Source: Chloroflexi bacterium 44-23 (GTDB taxonomy: Bacteria; Chloroflexota; Anaerolineae; Anaerolineales; Anaerolineaceae). From it: 64,000 bases of DNA. The stretch lies in assembly GCA_001899005.1 (NCBI GenBank), contig MKUW01000006.1, positions 473,034-537,033 of the forward strand, in the 5' to 3' direction. This document shows positions 39,101 to 46,910 of the stretch, piece after piece (positions within the stretch are counted from its first letter, which is position 1; the number at the start of each line of letters is the position of its first letter). The position numbers and the translations under genes are program-made. A model generated the notes under the pieces. The model had not been told where the DNA came from. It made no database searches and worked only from the letters and a program-made list of their open reading frames with translations.

Positions 39101-39651
39101 TGAATGGCTGCTTTTACTTCAAGAATATCCTGTGAAGTCTCAATCAGCATCAGGTCAACTCCGCCTTCGATTAACCCAATCGCCTGCTCGCGGAAAACAT
39201 CCACAAGATCAACAAAGGAAATATTGGAAAGATCGGGGTCATCCATGGAAATCAACTTGCCAGATGGACCCAGCGAACCAGCCACAAAACGTTGTTGACC
39301 GGTACTCAAACTGAATTCATCAGCCAATTTACGAGCCAGCTGTGCTGCCTGAAAATTGATCTGATATACACTTTCGCGCAATCCATATTCCGACAAAGTC
39401 AAAGGATTTGCACGAAACGTATTGGTTTCAATTGCATCTACACCCACTTCTAAAAATGAGCGATGCACTGCTTCAACAATTTGCGGGGAGGCAATAACAA
39501 GGTAATCTATACAGCCTTCGTATTGTTGACCACCATAATCCGATACGCCTAGATTAAATTTCTGCAGGCTGGTTCCCATCGCTCCATCGAAAACTATGAC
39601 TTTATTTTGCAAAGCATCCAGGTATTTGCGGTTAGTATATTTTCTTGGCAT
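36127..39651 (-). CDS. metH: cobalamin-dependent methionine synthase
   Basis: All four MetH modules are present in 1174 residues: the homocysteine domain (about 10-330, zinc Cys in NCSTGPEH and GGCCGTTPEHL), the pterin-binding barrel (about 350-620), the B12 cap and binding domain (about 650-880, cobalt-ligand His in DVHDIGKN near 747) and the SAM-dependent reactivation domain (about 900-1174, RYSWGYPAIPELEDH). It transfers methyl from 5-methyl-THF to homocysteine through methylcobalamin. Because it can reactivate itself with SAM and a flavodoxin, it should be self-sufficient. The leader carries a SAM-I riboswitch with terminator. Start: ATG at 39651, with AAGGAGAT just upstream. Confidence 0.97.
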   Translation of the reverse strand: MPRKYTNRKYLDALQNKVIVFDGAMGTSLQKFNLGVSDYGGQQYEGCIDYLVIASPQIVEAVHRSFLEVGVDAIETNTFRANPLTLSEYGLRESVYQINFQAAQLARKLADEFSLSTGQQRFVAGSLGPSGKLISMDDPDLSNISFVDLVDVFREQAIGLIEGGVDLMLIETSQDILEVKAAIQGVSLAFEQTAIFLPIQAQITLDTTGRMLLGTDIGAALAILEALPIDVIGLNCSTGPEHMRLPIQFLGENSILPVSCIPNAGLPLNVNGEAVYPLSADSFAESLAEFVEKNNINVVGGCCGTTPEHLRKLVKAVGDHQPLLRPLNEPAVLASATQVMNMHQEPAPLIIGERLNTQGSRKFKKIILDGDYESVLQIAQQQVDSGAHALDVCVALTERADEAESMRKVIKILAPAIRVPLVIDSTELDVLETALQTAPGRCLINSTNLEAGRQKADKIFALAKKYNAAVIVLTIDEDGMAKTAQQKLEITKRLLSIAVNDHGLRPQDLVVDALTFTLATGDVEFSNSAKETLDGIRLIKQNLPGILTSLGVSNVSFGLSPAARATLNSVMLYHAVQSGLEMAIVNPAQITPYAEIAPEEISLAEDLIFNKRDDALQRLISFYDEHGNALADRSSEQEKHVNSLPPEERLFWKIVHRKKDGLEQDIDLLLAEKGNESVHERAVWILNNVLLPAMKEVGDKFGSGELILPFVLQSAEVMKKSVGYLENFLEKKAGVSKGLIVLATVYGDVHDIGKNLVKTILVNNGYEVLDLGKQVPAETIISTAVERKANAIGLSALLVSTSKQMPLIVNELNRREIHLPVLIGGAAINKKFGRRILMTDSETFYPAGVFYCKDAFEGLAVMDRLSDANNREDFICQNRREAEGELKRAETKVGIELNEPGQTSKIRRDITIPTPKTWGVQIVRDIPLESVFEHLSLNELFRLSWGAKNAHGEEWLKIRTDFEERLECMKREARLNKWLRPQAVYGYFPVQSRDDSLLVYDSRSIDHERRVIEQFHFPRQSGGEKLCLADYFAPESSDQIDTMVLQVVTVGQKATQRFDELQSGGEYTEAYFFHGLAVQTAEATADYMHDYIRTELGFENERGKRYSWGYPAIPELEDHAKVFSLLPVEKELGMALTSAYQLVPEQSTAAIIVHHPQARYFNIGTSRISQLMGA

Positions 39652-39681
39652 ACAATCTCCTTAAAAGGGAAATGGAAATCT

Positions 39682-39717
39682 CAAAATTTAAAAAAATACC
39701 TCTCATATTTGAGAGGT
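39682..39717 (-). terminator. riboswitch-controlled terminator ahead of metH
   Basis: On the minus strand ACCTCTCA / TGAGAGGT forms an 8-bp stem with a 4-nt loop, followed by ATTTTTTTAAATTTTG. It lies just after the SAM-I aptamer and before metH, as the off-state terminator of an S-box leader should. Confidence 0.88.
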
Positions 39718-39731
39718 CCTGTCAAAACACC

Positions 39732-39841
<110 letters not shown>

Positions 39842-39860
39842 CTTTAGTTCGAATTTCCAA

Positions 39861-39889
39861 ATATTACCACAAAAGCAACCCTCGGTCAA
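39861..39889 (-). promoter_or_regulatory. promoter of the SAM-I/metH transcript
   Basis: On the minus strand TTGACC and TAATAT are separated by 17 bases. The predicted start falls about 10 bases before the aptamer. The -35 is identical to that of tRNA-Glu. Confidence 0.8.
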
Positions 39890-40003
39890 AACCTGGCCTA
39901 CAATACCTTGGACAAATTTATGCAAAGGGAAATTTCAAAATGACGCTGTTGTCTATTTATTCCCGTGGACAAGTATGCGATATAATTTGATTACGGTGTA
40001 AAT

Positions 40004-40414
40004 TTGAAAACACAATCCTATCCAAAACTTAAAAATATACTGATTACTACTGCCTTCTTAGCTGCCGTTGGTTGGTTGGGGCTCTACTTTTTATTTCAAT
40101 ATACAACCCCATTGTTAGGCCCTCGTTGGTTATTCTTTTTCCTGTTTATGGTTGCCTTAAGCGGAACCTCCCTTCCGATTGTTTATTTCTTCAATCTGCG
40201 TTTTATTAGCTCACCACCGGCCAATGCAATTGTTTTGATCCGCCAGGCAATCTGGGTTGGGTTATTCTTTGATTTATTGGCCTGGTTACAACTCGGCCGC
40301 ATTCTAAATCCAGTCTTGGCTCTTATTCTTGCAATCGGAATTTTGGTTGTTGAAAATTTAATCCGCATGGCAGAGATCAGTCGATGGCGGCCAGAAGTGG
40401 ATGAAGATGAATGA
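40004..40414 (+). CDS. small integral membrane protein of unknown function
   Basis: A 136-residue protein with four predicted membrane helices (about 10-32, 38-58, 72-92 and 100-120) and an acidic C-terminus (PEVDEDE). I recognise no family. The start must be the TTG at 40004 or a later codon, since a stop lies in frame seven codons upstream. TATAAT at 39981-39986 puts the likely transcription start only about 10 bases ahead. The selA gene overlaps its 3' end by 14 bases, so the two are translationally coupled and perhaps conserved together. No function can be assigned. Confidence 0.75.
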   Translation: MKTQSYPKLKNILITTAFLAAVGWLGLYFLFQYTTPLLGPRWLFFFLFMVALSGTSLPIVYFFNLRFISSPPANAIVLIRQAIWVGLFFDLLAWLQLGRILNPVLALILAIGILVVENLIRMAEISRWRPEVDEDE

Positions 40415-41759
40415 CTATCGCCAGATTCCATCTGTGGATCTGATAATAAACAGTCCGGAAGCATCCCCCATCATCGCCAATTTTGGACGGTCTCAGGTAA
40501 TCGATGCAATTAGAGCAGTGCAAGAAAGTTTACGTCAAATTGATAAGCTGGACCGTCAATCCTGTACAGCAGAGGCCATCCTGATACGAGCCAACCTGCA
40601 TTTACAGAAAAACTTCAAAGCTACACTTATCCCGCTCATAAATGCCAGTGGTGTCATTTTGCATACCAACCTGGGACGTGCTCCGCTTAGTGATGACAGC
40701 ATTGAAGCTATGGCTACAATTGCATCCAATTATAATTCGCTTGAATTTGACCTTTCTACAGGCAAACGAGGATCACGAACAGTACATGCGGAAAAGATTC
40801 TGATGCAATTAACCGGTGCAGAGGCAGCCCTGGTTGTCAATAATAACGCCAGTGCCATTTTGGTTATCTTGAGCACCCTTGCCTATCGCCGCAGAGTCAT
40901 TATTTCGCGGTCACAACTCATTGAAATTGGCGGTGGTTTTCGAATTCCGGATGTCATGAAACAATCCGGGGCAAAATTGATCGAGATTGGGACTACGAAC
41001 AGAACTCATTTAAATGATTATTCTACAGCGTTACAGGAACCAGCGGCACTGGTAATGCGGGCACATCACTCCAATTTTAAAATTATTGGCTTCTTTGCGG
41101 AACCAAATTTAGCGGAAATCTGTGAAGCCGCCCATACCGCTGGGGTTCCAGTATTGGATGACCTCGGTTCTGGTACATTTCTGGATACTGCTCAATATGG
41201 CTTGCAGCATGAACCAACCATTAGCGAATCTTTATCTGCTGGTGCGGACCTGGTATGTTTTTCCGGAGATAAGCTTCTGGGCGGCCCTCAAGCCGGGATA
41301 ATCATTGGTAGAAAACAATTAATTGATAAAATTAAAAAACATCCACTGGTTCGTGCAATACGCGCCGATAAGCTTTGCCTGGCCGGGTTGACCGCCACAC
41401 TCAATCATTATTTGCGGGATGAGGCAGAGCAAGAAATCCCGATTTGGAAAATGATTTCAAGATCTGCTGAGGATATTCAACTATCCGCGCATGCCTGGCA
41501 ACGAACAATTCAGCATGGAGATGTCATTAATTGCCGCTCCACGATTGGTGGCGGAAGCATGCCAGAGGAGACATTACCATCCTATGCGCTCTCATTTACT
41601 GTGCGTAATCCCGATCAATTTGTCAAACAACTGCGCCAATTCCCGATACCGATCATCGCACGCATTGAAAATGAGAAAGTACTTCTCGATCCCCGAACAG
41701 TGTTTTCCGTGCAGGAAGAAGTATTGTGCAACCAAATAAAAACGCTATTTCCAGAATAA
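40401..41759 (+). CDS. selA: L-seryl-tRNA(Sec) selenium transferase
   Basis: PLP enzyme converting seryl-tRNA(Sec) to selenocysteinyl-tRNA(Sec) using selenophosphate. The 452 residues show the SelA N-terminal domain, INASGVILHTNLGRAPLS, DDLGSGTF and the PLP-Lys segment FSGDKLLGGPQAGI. The start may be the ATG at 40401 or the one two codons later. It overlaps the membrane-protein gene and is followed after 29 bases by an M24 peptidase. Neither selB, selD nor tRNA-Sec is in this window. SelA-like paralogues with other functions exist, but the length and motifs favour true SelA. Confidence 0.9.
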   Translation: MKMNDYRQIPSVDLIINSPEASPIIANFGRSQVIDAIRAVQESLRQIDKLDRQSCTAEAILIRANLHLQKNFKATLIPLINASGVILHTNLGRAPLSDDSIEAMATIASNYNSLEFDLSTGKRGSRTVHAEKILMQLTGAEAALVVNNNASAILVILSTLAYRRRVIISRSQLIEIGGGFRIPDVMKQSGAKLIEIGTTNRTHLNDYSTALQEPAALVMRAHHSNFKIIGFFAEPNLAEICEAAHTAGVPVLDDLGSGTFLDTAQYGLQHEPTISESLSAGADLVCFSGDKLLGGPQAGIIIGRKQLIDKIKKHPLVRAIRADKLCLAGLTATLNHYLRDEAEQEIPIWKMISRSAEDIQLSAHAWQRTIQHGDVINCRSTIGGGSMPEETLPSYALSFTVRNPDQFVKQLRQFPIPIIARIENEKVLLDPRTVFSVQEEVLCNQIKTLFPE

Positions 41760-41788
41760 TCAATATAATTCTTTAGGAGTCAGTCATC

Positions 41789-43027
41789 ATGAAAAAAGAT
41801 ATCGATAGCCTTATGCAAGCGAATAATATTGACGCACTTTTAGTTATGGGGTCAGGACAGCACAACCCAACGATGGTATACCTGACAGGCGGCGGCCATC
41901 TTACTTCAGCTGATCTGATCAAGCCTCTTGATAAAAAGGGGATCCTCTTCCATGGATCAATGGAACGCGATGAGGCTGCAAAGAGTGGTTTGGAAACTCA
42001 TTCCTATGATCGTTATCCATATTTGGATCTTAAACTTGCAGCCCGAGGAGATCCCGGCGAAATAATGGCCTTGCGATACGTGCACATGTTTGAAGATGCC
42101 GGAATTAGCAGTGGTAATGTGGCTATTTATGGTGAGGTCGAAATCGGTCCCAAGTTTTCTGTGCTCAATCGAGTTCAAGCTCTTTTACCTGATATAAAAT
42201 TTATTGGCTATTTCAACGATCCAATCTTTATGACCGCCATGATGACAAAAGATCAGGAAGAGGTCGACCGAATTCATCGTATGGGAAAAGTCACCACATC
42301 AGTTGTAAGGCGGGTTGCCAATTTTTTACAATTCAGCCCGGTGTTAAACGAAACTTTACAATCGCCTGATAAAAAAGCGCTCACAATCGGTGATATTCGT
42401 CGGAAGATTAATTTATGGCTGGCTGAAGAAGGTGTGGAAAACCCGCATGGAACCATATTTTCGATTGGCCATGATGCCGGCGTTCCACATAGTCAAGGAG
42501 ATGACAATCAACCCATAACTCTCGGAAAGACGATCGTTTTCGATATTTATCCTTGCGAGGCAGGAGGTGGCTATTATTATGATTTCACACGCACATGGAG
42601 TCTTGGCTATGCCAGCCCTGAAGTGTCCAAGGCATATGAGCAAGTGAAAACTGTCTATGATTCAATCGTTTCAGAACTGACCATCGGCCAACTTTTCAGC
42701 CATTACCAGAAAAGAACCTGTGAAATGTTTGAGAATCTGGGACACATTACAGTACTCACCAACCCGGCAACTATGGAAGGCTATGTTCACAGCCTTGGTC
42801 ATGGGGTCGGTTTGCGATTACATGAAATGCCATTTAGTGGTGCAACCGCTACACCGATAGAAAAGCTGGTTCCAGGGTGTGTTTTCACAATTGAGCCAGG
42901 CCTCTACTATCCTAGCCGTAATTTTGGAATACGGATTGAAGATACTTACCAGGTCACAACCGAAGGCACTTTTGAGAAATTGGCTGACTATCCTTATGAC
43001 CTGGTATTGCCCATCAAACATGCTTAA
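41789..43027 (+). CDS. M24 family metallopeptidase (Xaa-Pro aminopeptidase-like)
   Basis: Probably removes N-terminal residues ahead of proline, or is a dipeptidase. An N-terminal creatinase-like domain spans about 1-160 and the pita-bread catalytic domain about 165-412. The five metal ligands are visible: Asp in VFDIYP, Asp in YYDFTRTW, His in LGHGVGL, Glu in TIEPGLY and Glu in RIEDTYQV. The length of 412 is usual. GGAG lies 9 bases upstream of the ATG. Gene order suggests cotranscription with selA, but no functional link is implied. Confidence 0.9.
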   Translation: MKKDIDSLMQANNIDALLVMGSGQHNPTMVYLTGGGHLTSADLIKPLDKKGILFHGSMERDEAAKSGLETHSYDRYPYLDLKLAARGDPGEIMALRYVHMFEDAGISSGNVAIYGEVEIGPKFSVLNRVQALLPDIKFIGYFNDPIFMTAMMTKDQEEVDRIHRMGKVTTSVVRRVANFLQFSPVLNETLQSPDKKALTIGDIRRKINLWLAEEGVENPHGTIFSIGHDAGVPHSQGDDNQPITLGKTIVFDIYPCEAGGGYYYDFTRTWSLGYASPEVSKAYEQVKTVYDSIVSELTIGQLFSHYQKRTCEMFENLGHITVLTNPATMEGYVHSLGHGVGLRLHEMPFSGATATPIEKLVPGCVFTIEPGLYYPSRNFGIRIEDTYQVTTEGTFEKLADYPYDLVLPIKHA

Positions 43028-43074
43028 AATTGCATTCATCGCAGCAATATTGATTATTATGGTATAAAGATTTT

Positions 43075-44118
43075 ATGAGCCTCCTGAAAAAAAATTTTCT
43101 CCCCTTCCGAATATTAGCAATTGAATCTTCCTGTGATGAGACTGCTGCCGCAGTGCTCGAGGAAGGCAGGATTTTATTATCTTCGGTGGTGGCTTCGCAG
43201 ATTGACCTTCACCAACAATACGGTGGTGTCTTTCCGGAAGTTGCTTCCCGGCAACACATCCGCGTCATTTATGATGTCGTTGATCAGGCCTTGCAACAAG
43301 CGCACATGAGTCTGGCAAATATCGATGCCATTGCTGTTACGCGTGGACCTGGATTAGCCGGATCATTGGTGGTGGGTATGAACATGGCCAAAGGTGTGGC
43401 ACTTGGCAGCGCACTGCCACTGATTGGCGTCAATCATCTTGAAAGCCATATTTATTCCGCCTGGCTTTATCCGGAAGAAGCGCCCAAACCACCTCCTGCG
43501 CCCGAATTCCCATTGCTCGCTTTACTCGTTTCCGGTGGTCACAGCGAACTGGTTCTAATGAGTGATCATCTTACCTACCAGCGATTGGGAGGCACACTCG
43601 ATGATGCAGCTGGTGAGGCATTTGATAAGGTTGCCCGTCTTTTAGGCTTGTCGTATCCTGGCGGACCTGCCATTCAAAACGCAGCACAGACCGGAAATTC
43701 AAAAGCCTACAATTTTCCACAATCAAAAATGGAAGGCACCTGGAATTTTTCATTCAGTGGCGTTAAAACAGCTGTTTTAAGGCAAGTACGTGATCTGGAA
43801 AAAAGTGGGCGGCCTCTGCCCATTTTTGATTTGGCTGCCAGTTTTCAAGCATCTATTGTTGATGTACTCTTTGATAAAACGATGGCTGCAGCTCGCGAGT
43901 TCAAAGTAAAGAATCTCCTCGTGGCGGGTGGTGTCTCTGCCAATCAATCCTTAAGGGATGTCTTCACTAGCCAAAAGGAGTTTCCAGTTTTTATTCCACC
44001 ACTCAAGTATTGCACGGATAATGCTGCAATGGTGGCAGCTGCAGGTTATTATCGCTTTGTACACGGCAAGACAGATAGTCTGGACATTGATGTCTTACCC
44101 AATTGGCCACTTTCATAA
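43075..44118 (+). CDS. tsaD: tRNA N6-adenosine threonylcarbamoyltransferase
   Basis: Places the threonylcarbamoyl group on A37 of ANN-decoding tRNAs, working with TsaB, TsaE and TsaC (none in this window). The metal-binding NHLESH motif, the opening LAIESSCDETAAAVLE, the nucleotide-site LLVSGGHSELV and the C-terminal VAGGVSANQSLR are all present in 347 residues. TATAAA ends 6 bases before the ATG and no ribosome site is seen, so the mRNA may be leaderless. The start is well supported because the conserved domain begins within 12 residues. Confidence 0.96.
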   Translation: MSLLKKNFLPFRILAIESSCDETAAAVLEEGRILLSSVVASQIDLHQQYGGVFPEVASRQHIRVIYDVVDQALQQAHMSLANIDAIAVTRGPGLAGSLVVGMNMAKGVALGSALPLIGVNHLESHIYSAWLYPEEAPKPPPAPEFPLLALLVSGGHSELVLMSDHLTYQRLGGTLDDAAGEAFDKVARLLGLSYPGGPAIQNAAQTGNSKAYNFPQSKMEGTWNFSFSGVKTAVLRQVRDLEKSGRPLPIFDLAASFQASIVDVLFDKTMAAAREFKVKNLLVAGGVSANQSLRDVFTSQKEFPVFIPPLKYCTDNAAMVAAAGYYRFVHGKTDSLDIDVLPNWPLS

Positions 44119-44155
44119 TCGCTTGCGCAACTTTTTCCTTTGGAGATACATCTAA

Positions 44156-44773
44156 ATGGTAGAACTGCAAGCTGAACCTTTAAACCTGGAAGCCTTACAA
44201 AATGGCGATCCCAATGAACAAACCCGTTTGGTGGAATTGTACTCTGATTGCATCTATCGTCTGGCATTAAAAATGCTCGCCAATACCCACGATGCGGAAG
44301 ATGTTCTTCAGGAGACATTTATAAAAGCTTTGAAAGCACTCCCCAATTTTGAGGGGCGATCAAGCCTTTCGACCTGGCTTTATCGGATTGCAATTAACGA
44401 GTCCTTGATGTTGCTGCGCAAAAGAAAACTTGAAGTGGCCATTCAGGAAGATGATTTCGTTGACGGTGAGAATGAGGATTCAATTGAAGCATATCAGTTA
44501 TTGGATTGGTGCTGCCTTCCTGAAGATGTTTTCATGACGAATGAAACCAGAGCTGAATTGGACCGACAAATTCAAAAATTACCAGAAAATCTGCGGACTG
44601 TGTTTATTTTGAGAGACATTGAAGCTCTTTCCATCAAGGAAACAGCAGAAACGCTGGAACTTTCAGAAACAAATGTGAAAACCAGACTTTTCAGGGCCAG
44701 GCTAAAATTACGAGAGGAATTAAGCACATATTTTGCAGAATTTATTGAGGAGAACACAAATGGAAAAAAATAA
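44156..44773 (+). CDS. ECF-type RNA polymerase sigma factor
   Basis: A 205-residue sigma factor with region 2 at about 25-95 (LYSDCIYRLALKML, then DAEDVLQETFIKALKAL) and region 4 at about 140-190 (LPENLRTVFILRDIEALSIK). It differs in sequence from the sigma factor at 5.6 kb and is nearer the SigW/RpoE-like main group. A TTTGGAG site precedes the ATG. The downstream gene overlaps by 14 bases and encodes a small zinc-finger protein, the expected anti-sigma partner. GCAACT also occurs in the short upstream gap, possibly an autoregulatory -35. Confidence 0.94.
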   Translation: MVELQAEPLNLEALQNGDPNEQTRLVELYSDCIYRLALKMLANTHDAEDVLQETFIKALKALPNFEGRSSLSTWLYRIAINESLMLLRKRKLEVAIQEDDFVDGENEDSIEAYQLLDWCCLPEDVFMTNETRAELDRQIQKLPENLRTVFILRDIEALSIKETAETLELSETNVKTRLFRARLKLREELSTYFAEFIEENTNGKK

Positions 44774-45011
44774 AAACCATTGTGAAGAATTAATCACCTC
44801 CATCTCAGAATATGTTGATGGTTCAATTAACCCGCAGCTTTGTCTTGAATTGGAAAAACATTTAAGCGAATGTGATAACTGCCGGGTAGTGGTTAACACC
44901 CTCAAAAAGACAATCGATATTTACCGCCAACAGAGTGCCAGGGAAAAAATGCCTTCAGATGTGAAAAACAGATTGTTAGCACGCCTACATCTAGAAGATT
45001 ATCGCGAATAG
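44760..45011 (+). CDS. soluble zf-HC2 anti-sigma factor
   Basis: An 83-residue protein with a ZAS-type metal site: His13, then H37-x3-C41-x2-C44 (HLSECDNC). It has no membrane segment, so it is a soluble anti-sigma factor that could respond to redox or metal state through its zinc centre, as RsrA does. The ATG at 44760 has GAGGAG 8 bases upstream; the open frame starts 9 codons earlier. It overlaps the sigma gene. A zinc ribbon, a disulfide oxidoreductase and an OsmC protein follow half a kilobase downstream, and could be targets (inference). Confidence 0.85.
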   Translation: MEKNKNHCEELITSISEYVDGSINPQLCLELEKHLSECDNCRVVVNTLKKTIDIYRQQSAREKMPSDVKNRLLARLHLEDYRE

Positions 45012-45524
45012 GACGAAGCGATAGCGATTGGTTTCAATCACTATTGAATTTGTCCCTCACCATCGATAGCAATGGCATCTACCATTTACTGAGATTGAGT
45101 CACATTTGCGAATCCGATTTTCAAACATCCATAAAAGTGCGGAGCCTTTGCTTAAGAGATTGTGATACTCTAAATGCGACTTATCCAAAGCGTAGATTCA
45201 TTTTGGGTACTTTTACTTTCCTTATTTTTGTTTTATTTAAAACGAAGCAGACTGGGTCTTCATAATCTTCGATAAAAAAAACACATTAATCAAAGCACAC
45301 CTTTATTTCGTTAATTATTCCAAACCTACTAAGGAAAACCTGTTTTAAGATTTTCACGCGAGATATGCAGAAAACGGTGAACTGGCAAAATCGGAAAACC
45401 CTGGCCAAGTTCTTTTAATCAAAGTACATTTTCACTCTGAGGACGAATGAATATATATATATTTCATATAATTATTCTGTAACCTTAAAGGACAAATATC
45501 ATCTATATAAAAACAGAGAACAAA
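45012..45524. other. gene-free AT-rich region
   Basis: 513 bases between the anti-sigma gene and the zinc-ribbon gene. A 73-codon open frame at 45044-45265 has no ribosome site or family resemblance and is not called. An alternating AT tract lies near 45450-45475. No terminator, repeat copy or RNA gene was recognised. Confidence 0.6.
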
Positions 45525-45716
45525 ATGAAATTTAATGATTTCTTGCCCTCATTGAAAATAATAACGAAAAATGAGAATGAAAAACCAAACCAGGTAGTAG
45601 AAATTCGTTTTAAGGCAACCTGCCCAAAATGCAAAAAAGGAAAGTTTGACTACGATGGTTTATTAAACCTAGTTTGTCAAAATTGTGGTTTTACCTCAGC
45701 AGGCTGTTTTACCTGA
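45525..45716 (+). CDS. small zinc-ribbon protein
   Basis: A 63-residue protein with two CxxC knuckles (CPKCKKG and CQNCG) spaced as in zinc ribbons, plus a final Cys near the C-terminus. It has no signal peptide. The ATG has only a weak purine-rich site (AGAGAAC). It lies 46 bases before the disulfide oxidoreductase gene on the same strand, so the three genes from 45.5 to 46.9 kb may be one unit. No specific family is recognised; a nucleic-acid or protein-binding role is usual for such ribbons. The TGA stop is followed at once by TAA, so it is not a selenocysteine codon. Confidence 0.65.
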   Translation: MKFNDFLPSLKIITKNENEKPNQVVEIRFKATCPKCKKGKFDYDGLLNLVCQNCGFTSAGCFT

Positions 45717-45762
45717 TAAATAAAAATTGCATCCCGTGGGGATGCTACAAGATAGGAGAAAT

Positions 45763-46446
45763 ATGACTTCAAAATTTTTAGACGACAAAATAGTTGAGCA
45801 AGTTAAGGAATTCTTCAAGGACCTCAATAAACCCGTCAAGTATTTGTTTTTCGGCAGTGATGAACAAAATTGCCAGTACTGCCAAGACACACAATCATTG
45901 TTGACAGAGATTACAGGTATCAGCGACAAGATTGAGCTGGAAGTATTCGACATCGATGAAGATGCTGAAATAGCCAGGCAATACGGTGTAAATAACACAC
46001 CTGCTACCGTTCTGGTAGTTCAAGATGGAGAAATGATCAAAGATTATGGCGTGCGCTTTTTGGGGATTCCGGCCGGTCACGAATTCACATCATTGATTAA
46101 TAGTACAGTTTTGATCTCAAGACAGGAATCAAACCTGGCCGAAGAAACAAAGCAAAAACTGGCACAAATAACCAAACCGGTTGAATTAAAGGTCTTTGTC
46201 ACGCCTACCTGCCCCTATTGCCCTCGCGCGGTCATTTTAGCGCATCAAATGGCCATTCAAAGTGATTTGGTGACAGCAGAAATGGTAGAGGCAACTGAAT
46301 TTGTTGAACTTTCCACTCAATTTGGTGTATCTGGTGTACCGCATACAGTGATTAATATGGGAGCGGGCGAGGTAGTTGGCGCTGTGCCTGAAAATAATCT
46401 CATGGTGGAAATTGAACGTGTTTTAAGCGCTGTGGCAGTAGAATAA
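45763..46446 (+). CDS. glutaredoxin-like protein disulfide oxidoreductase
   Basis: Two thioredoxin folds in tandem, each with its own active site: CQYC at C37/C40 and CPYC at C150/C153. Each also has a cis-Pro loop (NTPATVLV and VPHTVINM). This is the protein disulfide oxidoreductase (PDO) architecture, known mainly from thermophilic archaea and bacteria, where it forms or reduces cytosolic disulfides with a thioredoxin reductase. The ATG at 45763 has AGGAGAA directly upstream and was preferred over a longer frame from 45727. It is followed 19 bases later by an OsmC gene, giving a thiol/peroxide redox pair. Confidence 0.9.
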   Translation: MTSKFLDDKIVEQVKEFFKDLNKPVKYLFFGSDEQNCQYCQDTQSLLTEITGISDKIELEVFDIDEDAEIARQYGVNNTPATVLVVQDGEMIKDYGVRFLGIPAGHEFTSLINSTVLISRQESNLAEETKQKLAQITKPVELKVFVTPTCPYCPRAVILAHQMAIQSDLVTAEMVEATEFVELSTQFGVSGVPHTVINMGAGEVVGAVPENNLMVEIERVLSAVAVE

Positions 46447-46465
46447 ATCAAAAAGGATGTGAAAA

Positions 46466-46882
46466 ATGGATGCCAAAGTAACTTGGAGTAGTGGTCTGTC
46501 TTTTACCGGAACAGCAGATTCCGGCTATATGATAGCGTTGGATGGCTCGAAATCGGTTGGTGGGCAAGAAGCTGGCTTTCTCCCGATGGAATTATTTGCT
46601 ATAGGATTGGCAGGTTGCACTGCCATGGATGTTATTTCGATACTGGCAAAAATGCGTCAGGAAGTTACCAATTTCGAAGTAAAGGTACATGCAGATCGGA
46701 AAAATGAACACCCAAAAATCTTCACCGAAATAATGATCGAGTACATTGTCACGGGTGTGAATCTTGATCCAGAATTAGTCAAAAAAGCTGTTCGTCTTTC
46801 AGAGGAAAGGTACTGCCCAGCACAGGCCATTTTATCAAAAAGTGCACAGATCAATCATAAAATTACATTAATAGATGCCTAG
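46466..46882 (+). CDS. OsmC family protein (first paralogue)
   Basis: A 138-residue OsmC/Ohr-superfamily protein. The two reactive cysteines are C51 in GCTAMD and C117 in RYCPAQA, at the usual spacing for thiol-dependent peroxide reduction. It matches the protein at 55043-55459 in length, Cys positions and most motifs (MDAKVTWS, LAGCTAMD, RYCPAQA), so the two are paralogues. Within the superfamily it looks more like the YhfA-type group than Ohr; the substrate is unknown. It is the last gene of the redox cluster and converges on the M23-like operon. Confidence 0.9.
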   Translation: MDAKVTWSSGLSFTGTADSGYMIALDGSKSVGGQEAGFLPMELFAIGLAGCTAMDVISILAKMRQEVTNFEVKVHADRKNEHPKIFTEIMIEYIVTGVNLDPELVKKAVRLSEERYCPAQAILSKSAQINHKITLIDA

Positions 46883-46910
46883 TATTAAACAGGCATATCA
46901 ACGCATTTTA

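Noticed and set aside
45044..45265. 73-codon open frame after the anti-sigma gene
   Set aside because: No ribosome site, unusual composition and no recognisable domain; treated as chance.
45714..45719. TGA at the end of the zinc-ribbon gene as a selenocysteine codon, given selA nearby
   Set aside because: The TGA is followed immediately by TAA in frame and no downstream hairpin of SECIS type is placed correctly.
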